From: Candidatus Cryptobacteroides avicola
GTDB lineage: Bacteria > Bacteroidota > Bacteroidia > Bacteroidales > UBA932
Length of the DNA stretch: 50,803 nt
Reading direction: 5' to 3'
Assembly (NCBI GenBank): GCA_017695115.1
Contig: JADILV010000082.1
Coordinates: 1 to 50,803 of the forward strand
Positions 42,157 to 49,970 of this stretch are shown piece by piece. Below the pieces are notes generated by a model. It searched no databases. It worked only from the letters and a program-made list of their open reading frames with translations, and was not told the origin of the DNA. The translations under genes were made by a program, and so were the position numbers. Every line of letters starts with the position of its first letter. Positions within the stretch are counted from its first letter, which is position 1.

Positions 42157-43086
42157 TCATTTCCTATAAAGTGCGAAAAGTGCAGATCCGCTGCCGGACA
42201 TCGAAGCATACACCGCTCCTGAATCATAGAGGGAACGTTTTATGGCTTCAAGCTGCGGGTACTTGGCGAACACCGTACTTTCAAAATCATTTTTCAGATT
42301 CTCTTTCCAGCTTTCCACAGGCATGGAAAGCACTTCCTGCAGAGACGTTTCCGGGACAGAAGGGACAATCCCGCGATATGCGTCAGCGGTGGAGACTGAA
42401 ATGCCTTCCGGAACTATGACCTTAAGTTCAAACACATTACCGGTCCCGTCCGGCTCACCGGCGAGAAGATTCCCTTCAGTATCCAGAATCTCCATACCGC
42501 CAAGGCTGAACGGGGTCAATATTTCCCCCCGCCCTTCTCCGGTCATCGCCTTGTTATAAATGAAGAATGCACAGTCACTTCCCAGGCTGGAGGCATATCC
42601 GGCCATGCCGCTGTCATCAAGACCTAAAGAAAACATTCCGTCAAGCATCCTTACTGCGAAAGCCGCATCTGCCGAGCCTCCTCCCAGCCCGGCTCCTACA
42701 GGAGAAAGTTTCTCCAGATATATCTTGACAGGAGGCAAATCGAAATCCGCATCCAGGGCGCGGTACGCTTTTACGCATAAATCCTCTATAGGCTCCCAGT
42801 CTACGCCTTCTTTCCTGGCTATGGTTACCATCACTTTCCCGTCAGGAGAAACAGACTGCACAAGCTGAGGTGCATCGTCGGAGTCCCCGCAGAGCCCGTC
42901 AGGATGTCCGTATCGGGCAATCAGTCCGGCCGATGTCCTGCTGTAGTCATCTCCGGAAACGATTTCCAGGACATCATGGATTTCATGGTAGGGAAGGAAA
43001 AGAGTCTCCAGGTCATGGTAGCCGTCAGGGCGTTTACGCAGGACGTTAAGACCCAGATTGACTTTTACATTGGGATATGATATCAT
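42157..43086 (-). CDS. ispE: 4-diphosphocytidyl-2-C-methyl-D-erythritol kinase
   Basis: IspE phosphorylates CDP-ME in the MEP pathway of isoprenoid synthesis. The 309-aa GHMP kinase shows the N-terminal PNVKVNLGLNVLRKRPDGYHDLET (residues 5-28), the ATP-binding SPVGAGLGGGSADAAFAVRML (about residue 128) and the C-terminal MSGSGSALFALY. Length is slightly above the usual 280-300. It starts 12 bases after the sufD stop and is probably the last gene of the suf operon. Two MEP enzymes, IspG and IspH, need Fe-S clusters, which may or may not explain the linkage. Confidence 0.95.
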   Translation of the reverse strand: MISYPNVKVNLGLNVLRKRPDGYHDLETLFLPYHEIHDVLEIVSGDDYSRTSAGLIARYGHPDGLCGDSDDAPQLVQSVSPDGKVMVTIARKEGVDWEPIEDLCVKAYRALDADFDLPPVKIYLEKLSPVGAGLGGGSADAAFAVRMLDGMFSLGLDDSGMAGYASSLGSDCAFFIYNKAMTGEGRGEILTPFSLGGMEILDTEGNLLAGEPDGTGNVFELKVIVPEGISVSTADAYRGIVPSVPETSLQEVLSMPVESWKENLKNDFESTVFAKYPQLEAIKRSLYDSGAVYASMSGSGSALFALYRK

Positions 43087-43098
43087 CGCATAAGCACT

Positions 43099-43800
43099 TT
43101 ATTCCGACATTCCGATATTCCTTATGGCCGTTTCGGCTATAGCCGAAACGTTCTCCCTGGTCTGCAGATCCGGAATATGGCTGATTACGGGGGAAATGAA
43201 CGAAAGCATCTGCAGCACCATAGCCTCCCGTTCAGGAATGCCGCGAGAACGCATATAGAACTGTTCTTCTTCGTTGAGCCGTCCTACAGTTGCCCCGTGA
43301 GAGCATTTTACGTCATCCGCGTATATTTCCAGCTGAGGTCTGGTATCCATTCTGGCCGCGTCCGAAATGAGCAGATTGTGGTTCTCCTGGTATGCTTCGG
43401 TCTTCTGGGCATCCTGAGCCACGACTATCTTTCCGTAAAAATCAGTTTTTGCGGTCCCGCCGGCAATTCCTTTAAAGAGCTGGCGCGAGACACAGTGATG
43501 GACTTTATGATTGACATCAGTACGGATACTGACTCTTTCATCTCCGGGACAGAGATAAATTCCAGAAATATATGCCTCTGCACCAGGACCTTCCATATCA
43601 ACCTGCAGGTTCACCCGGCTGCTTGCGCCAGGAAGGACTATAACTGACAGATCCAGATGGGAATCCTCAGCCATGACAACATGCAGGAAGCAGTCCTTTG
43701 GCTCCTCCTTGCCGATGACTATGGAGCGGTTCAGGCTTTCTCCGGCAGCAACGGCCACCACAGGCATTCCATTCACTACACTGTCAGTTGATGCTGTCAT
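43099..43800 (-). CDS. sufD: SufD-like Fe-S scaffold subunit, unusually short
   Basis: The 233-aa protein matches only the beta-helix core and C-terminal helices of SufD. The conserved segment [25 protein letters not shown] and the closing [11 protein letters not shown] are present, but the N-terminal helical domain of about 150-200 residues found in most SufD proteins is missing. This is not a visible frameshift: the ATG at 43798-43800 overlaps the end of sufC by 17 bases, leaving no room upstream. SufD pairs with SufB in the SufBC2D scaffold. It lies between sufC and ispE. Confidence 0.85.
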   Translation of the reverse strand: MTASTDSVVNGMPVVAVAAGESLNRSIVIGKEEPKDCFLHVVMAEDSHLDLSVIVLPGASSRVNLQVDMEGPGAEAYISGIYLCPGDERVSIRTDVNHKVHHCVSRQLFKGIAGGTAKTDFYGKIVVAQDAQKTEAYQENHNLLISDAARMDTRPQLEIYADDVKCSHGATVGRLNEEEQFYMRSRGIPEREAMVLQMLSFISPVISHIPDLQTRENVSAIAETAIRNIGMSE

Positions 43801-44539
43801 AACCTTTTTCCTCTATTTCGGCCACAAGTTCTTTGCCTGCCGTCTTTACGATCCTGCCGTCTTTCAGCACATGCACCACATCAGGCACGATATATTCCAG
43901 AAGTCTCTGATAATGGGTAATGATAATCGCGGCTTTCTCAGGGGTGTGCAATGAATTCACACCGTTGGCCACTATCCTGAGCGCGTCGACATCCAGTCCG
44001 CTGTCTGTCTCATCAAGGATTGAAAGCACTGGATCGAGCATCGCCATCTGGAAAATCTCGTTACGCTTTTTCTCTCCACCCGAAAAACCTACATTGACCT
44101 CGCGTTTCGCAAATTCAGGCTTCATCTGGACGAAAGCCATCTTCTCTTTCATCAGTTTGAGGAACTCAGCCGCTTTCAAAGGCTCCTGACCCTCAGCCTG
44201 GCGACGGGCATTGACGGCAGTCTTCATAAAATTGGTAATGGTCACGCCTGGAATCTCCACCGGATACTGGAAAGACAGGAAGATGCCGGCCCAGGAACGT
44301 TCCTCAGGCGCCATTTTCAGCAGGTCCTTTCCCATGAAAGTGACAGACCCTTCTGTTACGGTGAAGTTGGGCTTACCCGCAAGGACTGCGGACAGAGTGC
44401 TCTTTCCCGCCCCGTTCGGTCCCATCACGGCATGGATTTCCCCTTTCCTTATGGTGAGGTCCACGCCTTTGAGGATTTCCTTGTCCTCGACACGGGCATG
44501 GAGACCTTCTATTTTCAACAGAATATTGTTTTCTGACAT
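43784..44539 (-). CDS. sufC: Fe-S cluster assembly ATPase SufC
   Basis: SufC is the ABC-type ATPase of the SufBC2D scaffold. The 251-aa product has Walker [17 protein letters not shown] (about residues 38-53), the signature [15 protein letters not shown] and Walker B with [16 protein letters not shown], the SufC-specific form. The ATG at 44537-44539 lies downstream of a 129-base intergenic region that contains a structured element and the palindromic leader element, so expression may be adjusted separately from sufB. Its 3' end overlaps sufD by 17 bases. Confidence 0.97.
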   Translation of the reverse strand: MSENNILLKIEGLHARVEDKEILKGVDLTIRKGEIHAVMGPNGAGKSTLSAVLAGKPNFTVTEGSVTFMGKDLLKMAPEERSWAGIFLSFQYPVEIPGVTITNFMKTAVNARRQAEGQEPLKAAEFLKLMKEKMAFVQMKPEFAKREVNVGFSGGEKKRNEIFQMAMLDPVLSILDETDSGLDVDALRIVANGVNSLHTPEKAAIIITHYQRLLEYIVPDVVHVLKDGRIVKTAGKELVAEIEEKGYDSIN

Positions 44540-44550
44540 GTCAATTATGG

Positions 44551-44580
44551 TTTAACGTCAGTCTGACGAATTTGTTTAAT
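44551..44580 (-). repeat. Palindromic leader element, copy 2
   Basis: CGTCAG-T-CTGACG (44556-44568) with flanks nearly identical to 41821-41850, again 12-41 bases before a minus-strand start codon, here sufC. Confidence 0.6.
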
Positions 44581-44606
44581 CCTAATATTCAATACTTTGT
44601 CATTTA

Positions 44607-44658
44607 ATAACCGGAATCCGTCGAACCGATGTCAAGGATTTCTCCGAAATCCGGTTAT
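44607..44658 (-). other. Structured RNA element between pnuC and sufC
   Basis: On the minus strand a 9-bp closing stem (44650-44658 with 44607-44615) encloses two small potential hairpins, TTTC-GGA-GAAA and TCG-GTT-CGA, giving a compact three-way-junction-like fold of about 52 bases. A U-run does not follow directly. Role unknown: leaky terminator, processing site or regulatory element. Confidence 0.45.
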
Positions 44659-44668
44659 CTTGAATTCA

Positions 44669-45331
44669 TTATGCCGCCTTGCGGTAAAGTCTGTACCAGC
44701 TGTACAGTGAAGCTATCCCGTTTATCAGGTACAGGCCTGAAACTATCGGCATGAACACATGTCCTACCGATATGTGAAGAGCCATCTGTGTCACATTCAC
44801 CAGCAGCCATGCTATCCAGCAATCCCATTTCTTGAGAGCGGAAAGGAACTGCGCCACGAGTATCAACACTGTCACACAGGCATCCAGATACGGTATCGGA
44901 TCTGACGGGAACGCGCCCGGGAACCAGTTGTTGCCGAGTTGGCTGAGAAGCCACCCCCATACGCCTGCAAGGACAAATACCGATGCGACAGCGACCGCTC
45001 TCTGCGGCCAGCTGAGCATGGATACTTTTAGCGCACTATGGTCTGCTGAACTCTCCTCCTCTTTCTTCGGATGTGTCCAGCGGTAATGTCCCAGTATATT
45101 TATTCCCAGCGATATGGGCTGAAGGATCAGGCTCGCGTACAGGTTCTTGTTCCAGAACATGAGAAACAGTGCGAAAGTGTACAGGTAGCCGACCCAGAAA
45201 TTGTATTTGCTGTTTCTTCCTGCCAGAAACACGCAAGTCAACCCCAATATAGACGTTATCAGGTCTATCAGCAGGACCGGAGTATCACCTCCGATGGTGA
45301 AAAGCGTATAGTTTATTATCTCCTTCATCAT
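44669..45331 (-). CDS. pnuC: PnuC-family vitamin precursor transporter
   Basis: The 220-aa membrane protein has about seven hydrophobic segments and belongs to the PnuC facilitators, which take up nicotinamide riboside or related vitamins. Typical features are the ILGLTCVFLAGRNSKYNFWVG segment of the early helices, WDCWIAWLLVNV in the later part, and a YLINGIASLYSWYRLY end. Aromatic substrate-pocket residues are plausible, but nicotinamide riboside versus thiamine or riboflavin (PnuT, PnuX) cannot be separated here. It sits between sufB (55-base gap) and sufC (129-base gap), an unusual place. No recognisable riboswitch precedes it. Confidence 0.83.
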   Translation of the reverse strand: MMKEIINYTLFTIGGDTPVLLIDLITSILGLTCVFLAGRNSKYNFWVGYLYTFALFLMFWNKNLYASLILQPISLGINILGHYRWTHPKKEEESSADHSALKVSMLSWPQRAVAVASVFVLAGVWGWLLSQLGNNWFPGAFPSDPIPYLDACVTVLILVAQFLSALKKWDCWIAWLLVNVTQMALHISVGHVFMPIVSGLYLINGIASLYSWYRLYRKAA

Positions 45332-45386
45332 TTTCAGCTAACATTTGGACAGATTTTCCTGCTCCGCTGCAGCACCACCATAAATG

Positions 45387-46832
45387 CTATCCTACAGATC
45401 CCTCCAGCGAAACCTGCAGGAGTTTCTGGGCCTCTACCGCGAACTCCATCGGCAGCTTTGACAGCACTTCACGGGCATACCCGTTGACTATCAGACCTAC
45501 GGCTTCTTCGGGACCGATTCCCCTCTGGTTGCAGTAGAAAAGCTGGTCTTCACTTATCTTCGAAGTAGTGGCCTCATGTTCCACTACCGCTGTCCTGTTG
45601 GCGTTTTCTATTACAGGGAAAGTATGCGCCCCGCACCTGTCACCGATCAGCAGACTGTCACACTGGGAAAAGTTTCTCGCGTTGTCAGCCCCGGGAAGCA
45701 TCTTCACCAGCCCGCGGTAACTGTTCTGGCTGCGCCCTGCAGAAATTCCCTTGCTCACAATGCGGCTGCGGGTATTTTTACCGATGTGAATCATCTTGGT
45801 CCCGGTATCGGCCTGCTGGAAATTGTTGGTTACGGCCACAGAGTAGAACTCAGACGATGAATTGTCCCCTTTAAGTATGGTGCTCGGGTACTTCCATGTA
45901 ATCGCCGACCCCGTCTCGACCTGGGTCCATGAAAGATGGCTTCCGGCACCTTTGCAGATTCCTCGCTTGGTCACGAAGTTGAAAATACCTCCTCGCCCCT
46001 GCGCATCTCCCGGATACCAGTTCTGGACAGTAGAGTACTTCACGTCCGCATCTTTCTCCACGACTATCTCCACGACTGCGGCATGGAGCTGGTTCTCGTC
46101 CCTCATCGGAGCGGTACACCCTTCCATGTAGCTGACATAGGACCCCTCATCGGCAACTATCAGCGTCCTTTCAAACTGCCCTGTCCCCTTTGCATTGATT
46201 CTGAAATAGCTGGACAGCTCCATCGGACACCGCACACCTTTCGGGATGTAGCAGAAGGATCCGTCGCTGAACACTGCGGAATTGAGTGCCGCATAGAAAT
46301 TGTCCCCTGTAGGGACAACGGTAGCCAGATATTTTCTCACCAGGTCCGGATGCTCCTTGACAGCCTCCGAAAAAGAACAGAATATTATCCCTTTCTCTGA
46401 AAGTGCCTGACGGAAAGTCGTTGTTACCGATACCGAGTCGAAGACCGCATCCACCGCCACCCCGGCCAGCGCAGCCCTTTCGTGAAGGGGAATGCCCAGT
46501 TTCTCGAATGTCTCTGCCAGCTCGGGATCGATCTCTTTCGGCCGGTCGCTGTCCTTCTTGGGAGCCGCATAATAGATAATATCCTGGAAATCAATTTCAG
46601 GGATATCCAGATGGGCCCAGTCAGGAACCTTCATCTTCTGCCATTTGCGGAAGGCGTCAAGCCTGAAGTCCAGAAGCCACTGCGGTTCATCCTTCTTCGC
46701 CGAAATCAGCCTTATGATATCCTCATTCAGGCCTTTCGGGATGAACTCCTGCTCCACATCCGTCACAAAACCATGTTCATACTCCTTCTGGGTAATGTCC
46801 TCCAGTATATTCTTTTCTGTATTTACATCCAT
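45387..46832 (-). CDS. sufB: Fe-S cluster assembly scaffold SufB
   Basis: SufB is the main scaffold on which the Suf system builds Fe-S clusters. The 481-aa protein has an N-terminal helical region ([18 protein letters not shown]), [16 protein letters not shown], the beta-helix with [29 protein letters not shown] sequence, and the C-terminal [16 protein letters not shown] and [18 protein letters not shown], which include the cysteine and glutamate implicated in cluster building. It heads the sufB-pnuC-sufC-sufD-ispE cluster. No sufS or sufE is adjacent. A TATATTTG -7 box lies 48 bases upstream. Confidence 0.97.
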   Translation of the reverse strand: MDVNTEKNILEDITQKEYEHGFVTDVEQEFIPKGLNEDIIRLISAKKDEPQWLLDFRLDAFRKWQKMKVPDWAHLDIPEIDFQDIIYYAAPKKDSDRPKEIDPELAETFEKLGIPLHERAALAGVAVDAVFDSVSVTTTFRQALSEKGIIFCSFSEAVKEHPDLVRKYLATVVPTGDNFYAALNSAVFSDGSFCYIPKGVRCPMELSSYFRINAKGTGQFERTLIVADEGSYVSYMEGCTAPMRDENQLHAAVVEIVVEKDADVKYSTVQNWYPGDAQGRGGIFNFVTKRGICKGAGSHLSWTQVETGSAITWKYPSTILKGDNSSSEFYSVAVTNNFQQADTGTKMIHIGKNTRSRIVSKGISAGRSQNSYRGLVKMLPGADNARNFSQCDSLLIGDRCGAHTFPVIENANRTAVVEHEATTSKISEDQLFYCNQRGIGPEEAVGLIVNGYAREVLSKLPMEFAVEAQKLLQVSLEGSVG

Positions 46833-46879
46833 ATCAGTACTGCCGGTTTGACAAGCTTACATTCATCAACTCAAAATTG

Positions 46880-46887
46880 CAAATATA
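46880..46887 (-). promoter_or_regulatory. Probable suf operon promoter, -7 box
   Basis: The minus strand reads TATATTTG, an exact TAnnTTTG match, 48 bases before the sufB ATG. The -33 region is T-rich without a clear TTTG. Confidence 0.55.
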
Positions 46888-46925
46888 CAACACATTTTGA
46901 AAAGAATAGCAGAGCGGGGCCCGGG

Positions 46926-47684
46926 TCAGAAATTGAACGCCAGCCCGACTCCGCCGCTACGGCACTGCCCTACGGTCAGCGACTTCTCCACATGACCCTG
47001 TCCGAGGCTGTAGCCGTTTCTCCGGTTATAGTCATCCGCTATGGCGTCCAGCTTCCTGTTCCCCTTGACAAGCAGGGGTATGCCGGAAGCCAGTCCGGCG
47101 GCCCCGAGGACATAGCTTGCCACATAAAGTCCAGCATCCGACCCCCCGGAAGATCCGAAAGCGGAATCATCGAACATGGAGTCAGCCGCACTGGATGCGG
47201 CATGTGTCACTATCCCTGTAAGCAGGAAGGCCCCGCCCAGGCATGTAAGATAAAGTCCGGCCGTGTACTGTCTCCGGGCCTTCAGATAAATACTGCCGTA
47301 ATTCTTGTAACCGATATAATCCATCATCTGCTCCGGAGTCACGACAGAAAGCCCCAGATAATACCGTCCGTGCCGGTAGTCAAGCCTTCCCGGGACCACT
47401 GCCCCGGAAAACATCAGGGCATCAGGGCCGGAGACCGGCCTCCCGTCCATGAACACACTTTCAGACCCGTTCTCAAAGACAATCCGGTCAACTCTCGAAA
47501 GAGAAGCCCGGAAATCAGGGCCGCCGAGGTTGTCCCATGCCTTGTACAGCACATAATCATCACCTATCTCCCTGACTGAAGCGTCCACCGGAGCAGCATC
47601 CCTGAAATAAATCCTGTCCTGCCCTGACGCCAGAGAGCATACGGACATCACCATCGCCACAAACAGTATCCTTACAGAAGCCAT
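46926..47684 (-). CDS. Unrecognised exported protein with two hydrophobic segments
   Basis: I do not recognise the family by name. The 252-aa protein has a signal peptide (to about SLASGQ). A small beta-rich domain (about 22-70, DRIYFRDAAPVDASVREIGD through VDRIVFENGSES) resembles the short strand repeat found in many Bacteroidota envelope proteins. Two hydrophobic segments follow (about 142-165, YLTCLGGAFLLTGIVTHAA, and about 188-208, YVASYVLGAAGLASGIPLLV), separated by a Ser/Gly/Asp-rich stretch. The end GVGLAFNF is barrel-like. It is transcribed away from tRNA-Leu, with its own consensus promoter. Confidence 0.75.
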   Translation of the reverse strand: MASVRILFVAMVMSVCSLASGQDRIYFRDAAPVDASVREIGDDYVLYKAWDNLGGPDFRASLSRVDRIVFENGSESVFMDGRPVSGPDALMFSGAVVPGRLDYRHGRYYLGLSVVTPEQMMDYIGYKNYGSIYLKARRQYTAGLYLTCLGGAFLLTGIVTHAASSAADSMFDDSAFGSSGGSDAGLYVASYVLGAAGLASGIPLLVKGNRKLDAIADDYNRRNGYSLGQGHVEKSLTVGQCRSGGVGLAFNF

Positions 47685-47736
47685 AATACTAAACCTTTAT
47701 CAACCCGCCGCTACATGCCGTCAGCCCGCGGCGGTA

Positions 47737-47768
47737 CAAACATATAGAAATAAAAAGTTTTCTGCAAG
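47737..47768 (-). promoter_or_regulatory. Promoter of the unrecognised exported protein
   Basis: The minus strand reads CTTG (complement of 47765-47768), 20 bases, TATGTTTG (complement of 47737-47744). An inverted repeat (47705-47711 with 47728-47734, 7 bp) overlaps the expected start site and could be an operator. Confidence 0.65.
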
Positions 47769-47772
47769 CGCA

Positions 47773-47804
47773 CTTGCTTTTTAAGCCAATTTGCAATACC
47801 TTTG
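47773..47804 (+). promoter_or_regulatory. Promoter of tRNA-Leu
   Basis: CTTG (47773-47776), 20 bases, TACCTTTG (47797-47804); transcription would start about 38 bases before the tRNA. Its -33 box and that of the divergent promoter form the palindrome GCAAG-CGCA-CTTGC (47764-47777). Confidence 0.7.
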
Positions 47805-47848
47805 CACACCTGATTTTTCAGATAGGGCTGCCGCCCACCACCAGCAAT

Positions 47849-47932
47849 GCCCGGATGGCGGAATCGGTAGACGCGTTGGTCTCAAACACCAATGTCCGAA
47901 AGGATGTGCCGGTTCGACCCCGGCTCCGGGTA
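47849..47932 (+). tRNA. tRNA-Leu, anticodon CAA
   Basis: The full cloverleaf can be drawn: acceptor GCCCGGA/TCCGGGT (one G-U pair), a D-arm with GGTAGACGC, anticodon stem TTGGT/ACCAA with loop CTCAAAC (anticodon CAA, reads UUG), a long variable arm typical of leucine tRNAs (GTCC-GAAA-GGAT), and T-arm GCCGG-TTCGACC-CCGGC. The discriminator base is A at 47932 and CCA is not encoded. It is followed at once by a perfect terminator, and then by AT-rich, unfamiliar DNA, as at a tRNA used as an integration site. Confidence 0.97.
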
Positions 47933-47937
47933 CTGCG

Positions 47938-47978
47938 AAAAGAGGTAATTATTTAAAAATCAAATAATTACCTCTTTT
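47938..47978 (+). terminator. Terminator of tRNA-Leu
   Basis: Arms 47938-47954 and 47962-47978 are perfectly complementary over 17 bp around a 7-base loop, ending in TTTT then GCTTTTC. It starts 6 bases after the tRNA. Confidence 0.9.
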
Positions 47979-47991
47979 GCTTTTCTTCAAA

Positions 47992-48010
47992 TGTTCCCAA
48001 ATTGTTCCCA
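47992..48010. repeat. Tandem TGTTCCCA motifs beside tRNA-Leu; possible recombinase-binding sites
   Basis: TGTTCCCA occurs at 47992-47999 and again at 48003-48010, one helical turn apart, just inside the region where composition changes. Such phased direct repeats next to a tRNA may be arm-type integrase sites, but no integrase is in view. Confidence 0.3.
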
Positions 48011-48076
48011 GAGAAACTGACAATATTCAAAGGCCGCTCATATAATCAATTTTGAAGCAGTCTCTTGCATACAATC

Positions 48077-49351
48077 CTACTCACTGTCTTTTCCACGAGA
48101 AAAAAGAAGATTAAACAATTTTTTGCGCCAATATTCCCGAGAAACAATGTCCTCCCCAAAAAGTTCTTCGACACTACGCAGGGCCTCAAATAAATCAAAA
48201 ATTGAATTAGATTCAATAGCCGCAAGCCTACGCAAGACTGCCTCTTTATACTTGGAAAATTCGTCTTTTTTTGCCTTATTGACAGCTTCTACAATAAAAC
48301 TTTTGACTTCATTTGGATTCTTAATATCAATAATAGCCTTTGCATATTTAGCCACCTGACTGACATATTTTTCTATATAAAGTGGCAAATTGCTGATTTT
48401 ATCGTATACTTTCTCTACGCTCATGCTATGAGTATAGGTGAGCATATCTGTATTATACGACATCTCGCCGGGATAATGGGAAGTGTTAGGCCGCAAAGTG
48501 ATATTGGTATTCCTTCCTTCCGAAGTGTACATAAGTTGAAAAACGCCGCTAAAGGAAACAGAGGAATCTTTAATCTCATCATTTTCAAGGATCAAACTAA
48601 ACGACAACTCCAAATTATCACTAATTCGTACAGGAGCACCCAATCGAAACGACAGATAAACTCGGGAGTCATCTATTTGATAATTGTCGATAAAAACATC
48701 TGATTTTGTCGACATCGCATATCTATTTACAGATAGAAGTGCAACAAGCACGGAAAAATTAATTCCATAATTCCGATATACCTTATCTGATGTAACTGCA
48801 CGAAGTAGATATCTATCACTCTCTATCGGTCTTATAAGTCGCGCTGAACAAAACTCGTTATTTTTGGTGTGATTTCTTATATATTCATTTATATAATCCA
48901 ATAGATCCGACCATTTGTTATCTCTGCAAAAATTTGCGAATTTACCGAGTTTATGGATTTCAAGAACATCATTCTTAGCCGAGTATCGACTCTCCACTTG
49001 AATATGGTCAGCATGTAATTTCTTGACTAAATCCAAATCAGAAATACCATATAGAGTAAAAAGCGCAGCCTCTTCTTCCAGCATCTTATCAAGGACAATG
49101 TCACGAACTTTTACTCGTACATCCTTCTTTTCAGCCATCGAATCCAGAATAGAAATATCCTCAAGAAGGTTTTTCACATTACCTATTTGAATCACTTTCT
49201 CTTTAGACCTGTCAACAGAAAAGCACTCAAGAACCTTATCAACATATTCATTGTCTCTTGAAAGCACCGCAATAGCATTCTCTAGTGAAGCCATTGTCTC
49301 AACCGAGTCACCATTTGTATAATGACGATTTGTTTTCTTTATTATTGTCAT
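48077..49351 (-). CDS. Unrecognised 424-aa protein of a putative genomic island (weak DUF932 resemblance)
   Basis: No confident family assignment. There is no signal peptide or membrane segment. The N-terminal 150 residues are helical and charged. The middle (about 170-285: RPIESDRYLLRAVTSDKVY, VFIDNYQIDDSRVYLSFRL, PVRISDNLELSFSLILEND) has the strand pattern of DUF932-type phage/plasmid proteins, but without their usual cysteine-Asn-Gly region. The C-terminal 120 residues are lysine-rich and helical (KYAKAIIDIKNPNEVKSFIVEAVNKAKK). The gene is AT-richer than its left neighbours, in keeping with acquired DNA. No clear TAnnTTTG box is seen before it. Confidence 0.7.
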   Translation of the reverse strand: MTIIKKTNRHYTNGDSVETMASLENAIAVLSRDNEYVDKVLECFSVDRSKEKVIQIGNVKNLLEDISILDSMAEKKDVRVKVRDIVLDKMLEEEAALFTLYGISDLDLVKKLHADHIQVESRYSAKNDVLEIHKLGKFANFCRDNKWSDLLDYINEYIRNHTKNNEFCSARLIRPIESDRYLLRAVTSDKVYRNYGINFSVLVALLSVNRYAMSTKSDVFIDNYQIDDSRVYLSFRLGAPVRISDNLELSFSLILENDEIKDSSVSFSGVFQLMYTSEGRNTNITLRPNTSHYPGEMSYNTDMLTYTHSMSVEKVYDKISNLPLYIEKYVSQVAKYAKAIIDIKNPNEVKSFIVEAVNKAKKDEFSKYKEAVLRRLAAIESNSIFDLFEALRSVEELFGEDIVSREYWRKKLFNLLFSRGKDSE

Positions 49352-49417
49352 ATTTTTAATTTTATAAAATTTTCATAGTAATCGCCCACGGGTTGAATCT
49401 TTGCAAGAGACGCATTT

Positions 49418-49448
49418 TTTGTAAAAACCATAAATTTGCGTACATTTG
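49418..49448 (+). promoter_or_regulatory. Near-perfect promoter (TTTG-N19-TACATTTG) facing a non-coding stretch
   Basis: TTTG at 49418-49421, 19 bases, TACATTTG at 49441-49448. Both boxes are exact. The -7 box lies in the palindrome GTACA-TT-TGTAC (49440-49451), which could bind a regulator. No supported gene starts downstream on this strand. Confidence 0.8.
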
Positions 49449-49452
49449 TACA

Positions 49453-49552
49453 AAATTATCACCACATAGAATGACTAATTCTATGGGAATCATCACTTCA
49501 ACCAGATGATAATTTCAGGGGAGTTTAACTTGGCGGTGGACTCCCCTTTGTT
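49453..49552 (+). ncRNA. Candidate small structured RNA of about 100 nt
   Basis: Downstream of the consensus promoter come a perfect 8-bp hairpin CATAGAAT-GACTA-ATTCTATG (49465-49485), a 9-bp closing stem around it (49453-49461 with 49507-49515), and a GC-rich hairpin with arms AGGGGAGT/ACTCCCCT (49517-49524, 49540-49547) followed by TTGTTTAT, a plausible terminator. An alternative hairpin ATCATC/GATGAT (49489-49494, 49505-49510) competes with the closing stem, so the RNA may switch. It points into the 3' end of the convergent 131-aa gene. The RNA is inferred from promoter plus structure only; no family is recognised. Confidence 0.5.
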
Positions 49553-49574
49553 TATAGTCAGCATTTCGTCCTTA

Positions 49575-49970
49575 CTACATATCTTTATCCTCCTTTTCTG
49601 CTCTTTTTGTAGTTCTTTTATTCATCCTGTAAACATCGTTTTCTATTCCTTCAACTTTAATCATGTCATATATAACGGTCTCGTTAATATAATCTATTTG
49701 CAGAGAATCAAACATCAGCCTAGTGTTGACATAATAATAATTACCCGCTTTATTCACCCTAAACGAATCCTCATCACCTTCCTTAACATTAATTAAATAT
49801 AATATCGAAGGATTATCTTCGTCAACAGCAAACTTGACATATGGTTCTGCATTCGATGCAAATCCCAATTCTTTAGCAGCCGCGTCCGCAAAACCAAGCT
49901 TCCCTGACTTGTGTACAGTCGCCTTTAACTTTGTTTGAAATTTTTTTGCACTTATAATTTTGTAGCCCAT
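49575..49970 (-). CDS. Unrecognised 131-aa protein of the putative island
   Basis: A small basic cytoplasmic protein of unknown function. It begins MGYKIISAKKFQTKLKATVH and continues KSGKLGFADAAAKELGF, a pattern seen in small Bacteroidota proteins without assigned role. A beta-rich middle (PYVKFAVDEDNPSILYLINVKEG, GNYYYVNTRLMFDSLQ) is followed by a highly charged tail (RMNKRTTKRAEKEDKD). The real start is supported by a promoter 24 bases upstream. It is followed by the convergent small RNA candidate. Confidence 0.75.
   Translation of the reverse strand: MGYKIISAKKFQTKLKATVHKSGKLGFADAAAKELGFASNAEPYVKFAVDEDNPSILYLINVKEGDEDSFRVNKAGNYYYVNTRLMFDSLQIDYINETVIYDMIKVEGIENDVYRMNKRTTKRAEKEDKDM

Larger units (their letters stand above)
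49352..49574 (+). other. Island intergenic region holding a promoter and a structured RNA candidate
   Basis: No protein gene is supported in this gap. The left part (49352-49417) shows nothing recognisable. The right part contains a consensus promoter and the small RNA candidate, annotated separately. Confidence 0.5.

Noticed and set aside
45332..45386. Riboswitch before pnuC (NAD+, thiamine or riboflavin type)
   Set aside because: The 55-base gap between sufB and pnuC shows no recognisable aptamer consensus or stable structure.
46482..47579. Open frame of 365 codons on the plus strand
   Set aside because: It runs antisense across sufB, the intergenic region with the suf promoter, and the exported-protein gene, with no recognisable domain.
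49506..49796. 96-codon hydrophobic frame downstream of the island promoter, possible small toxin
   Set aside because: It is antisense to the well-supported 131-aa gene, whose charged residues explain the hydrophobic antisense reading, and the hairpin at 49517-49547 would end transcription early. Kept only as an alternative reading of the small RNA candidate.
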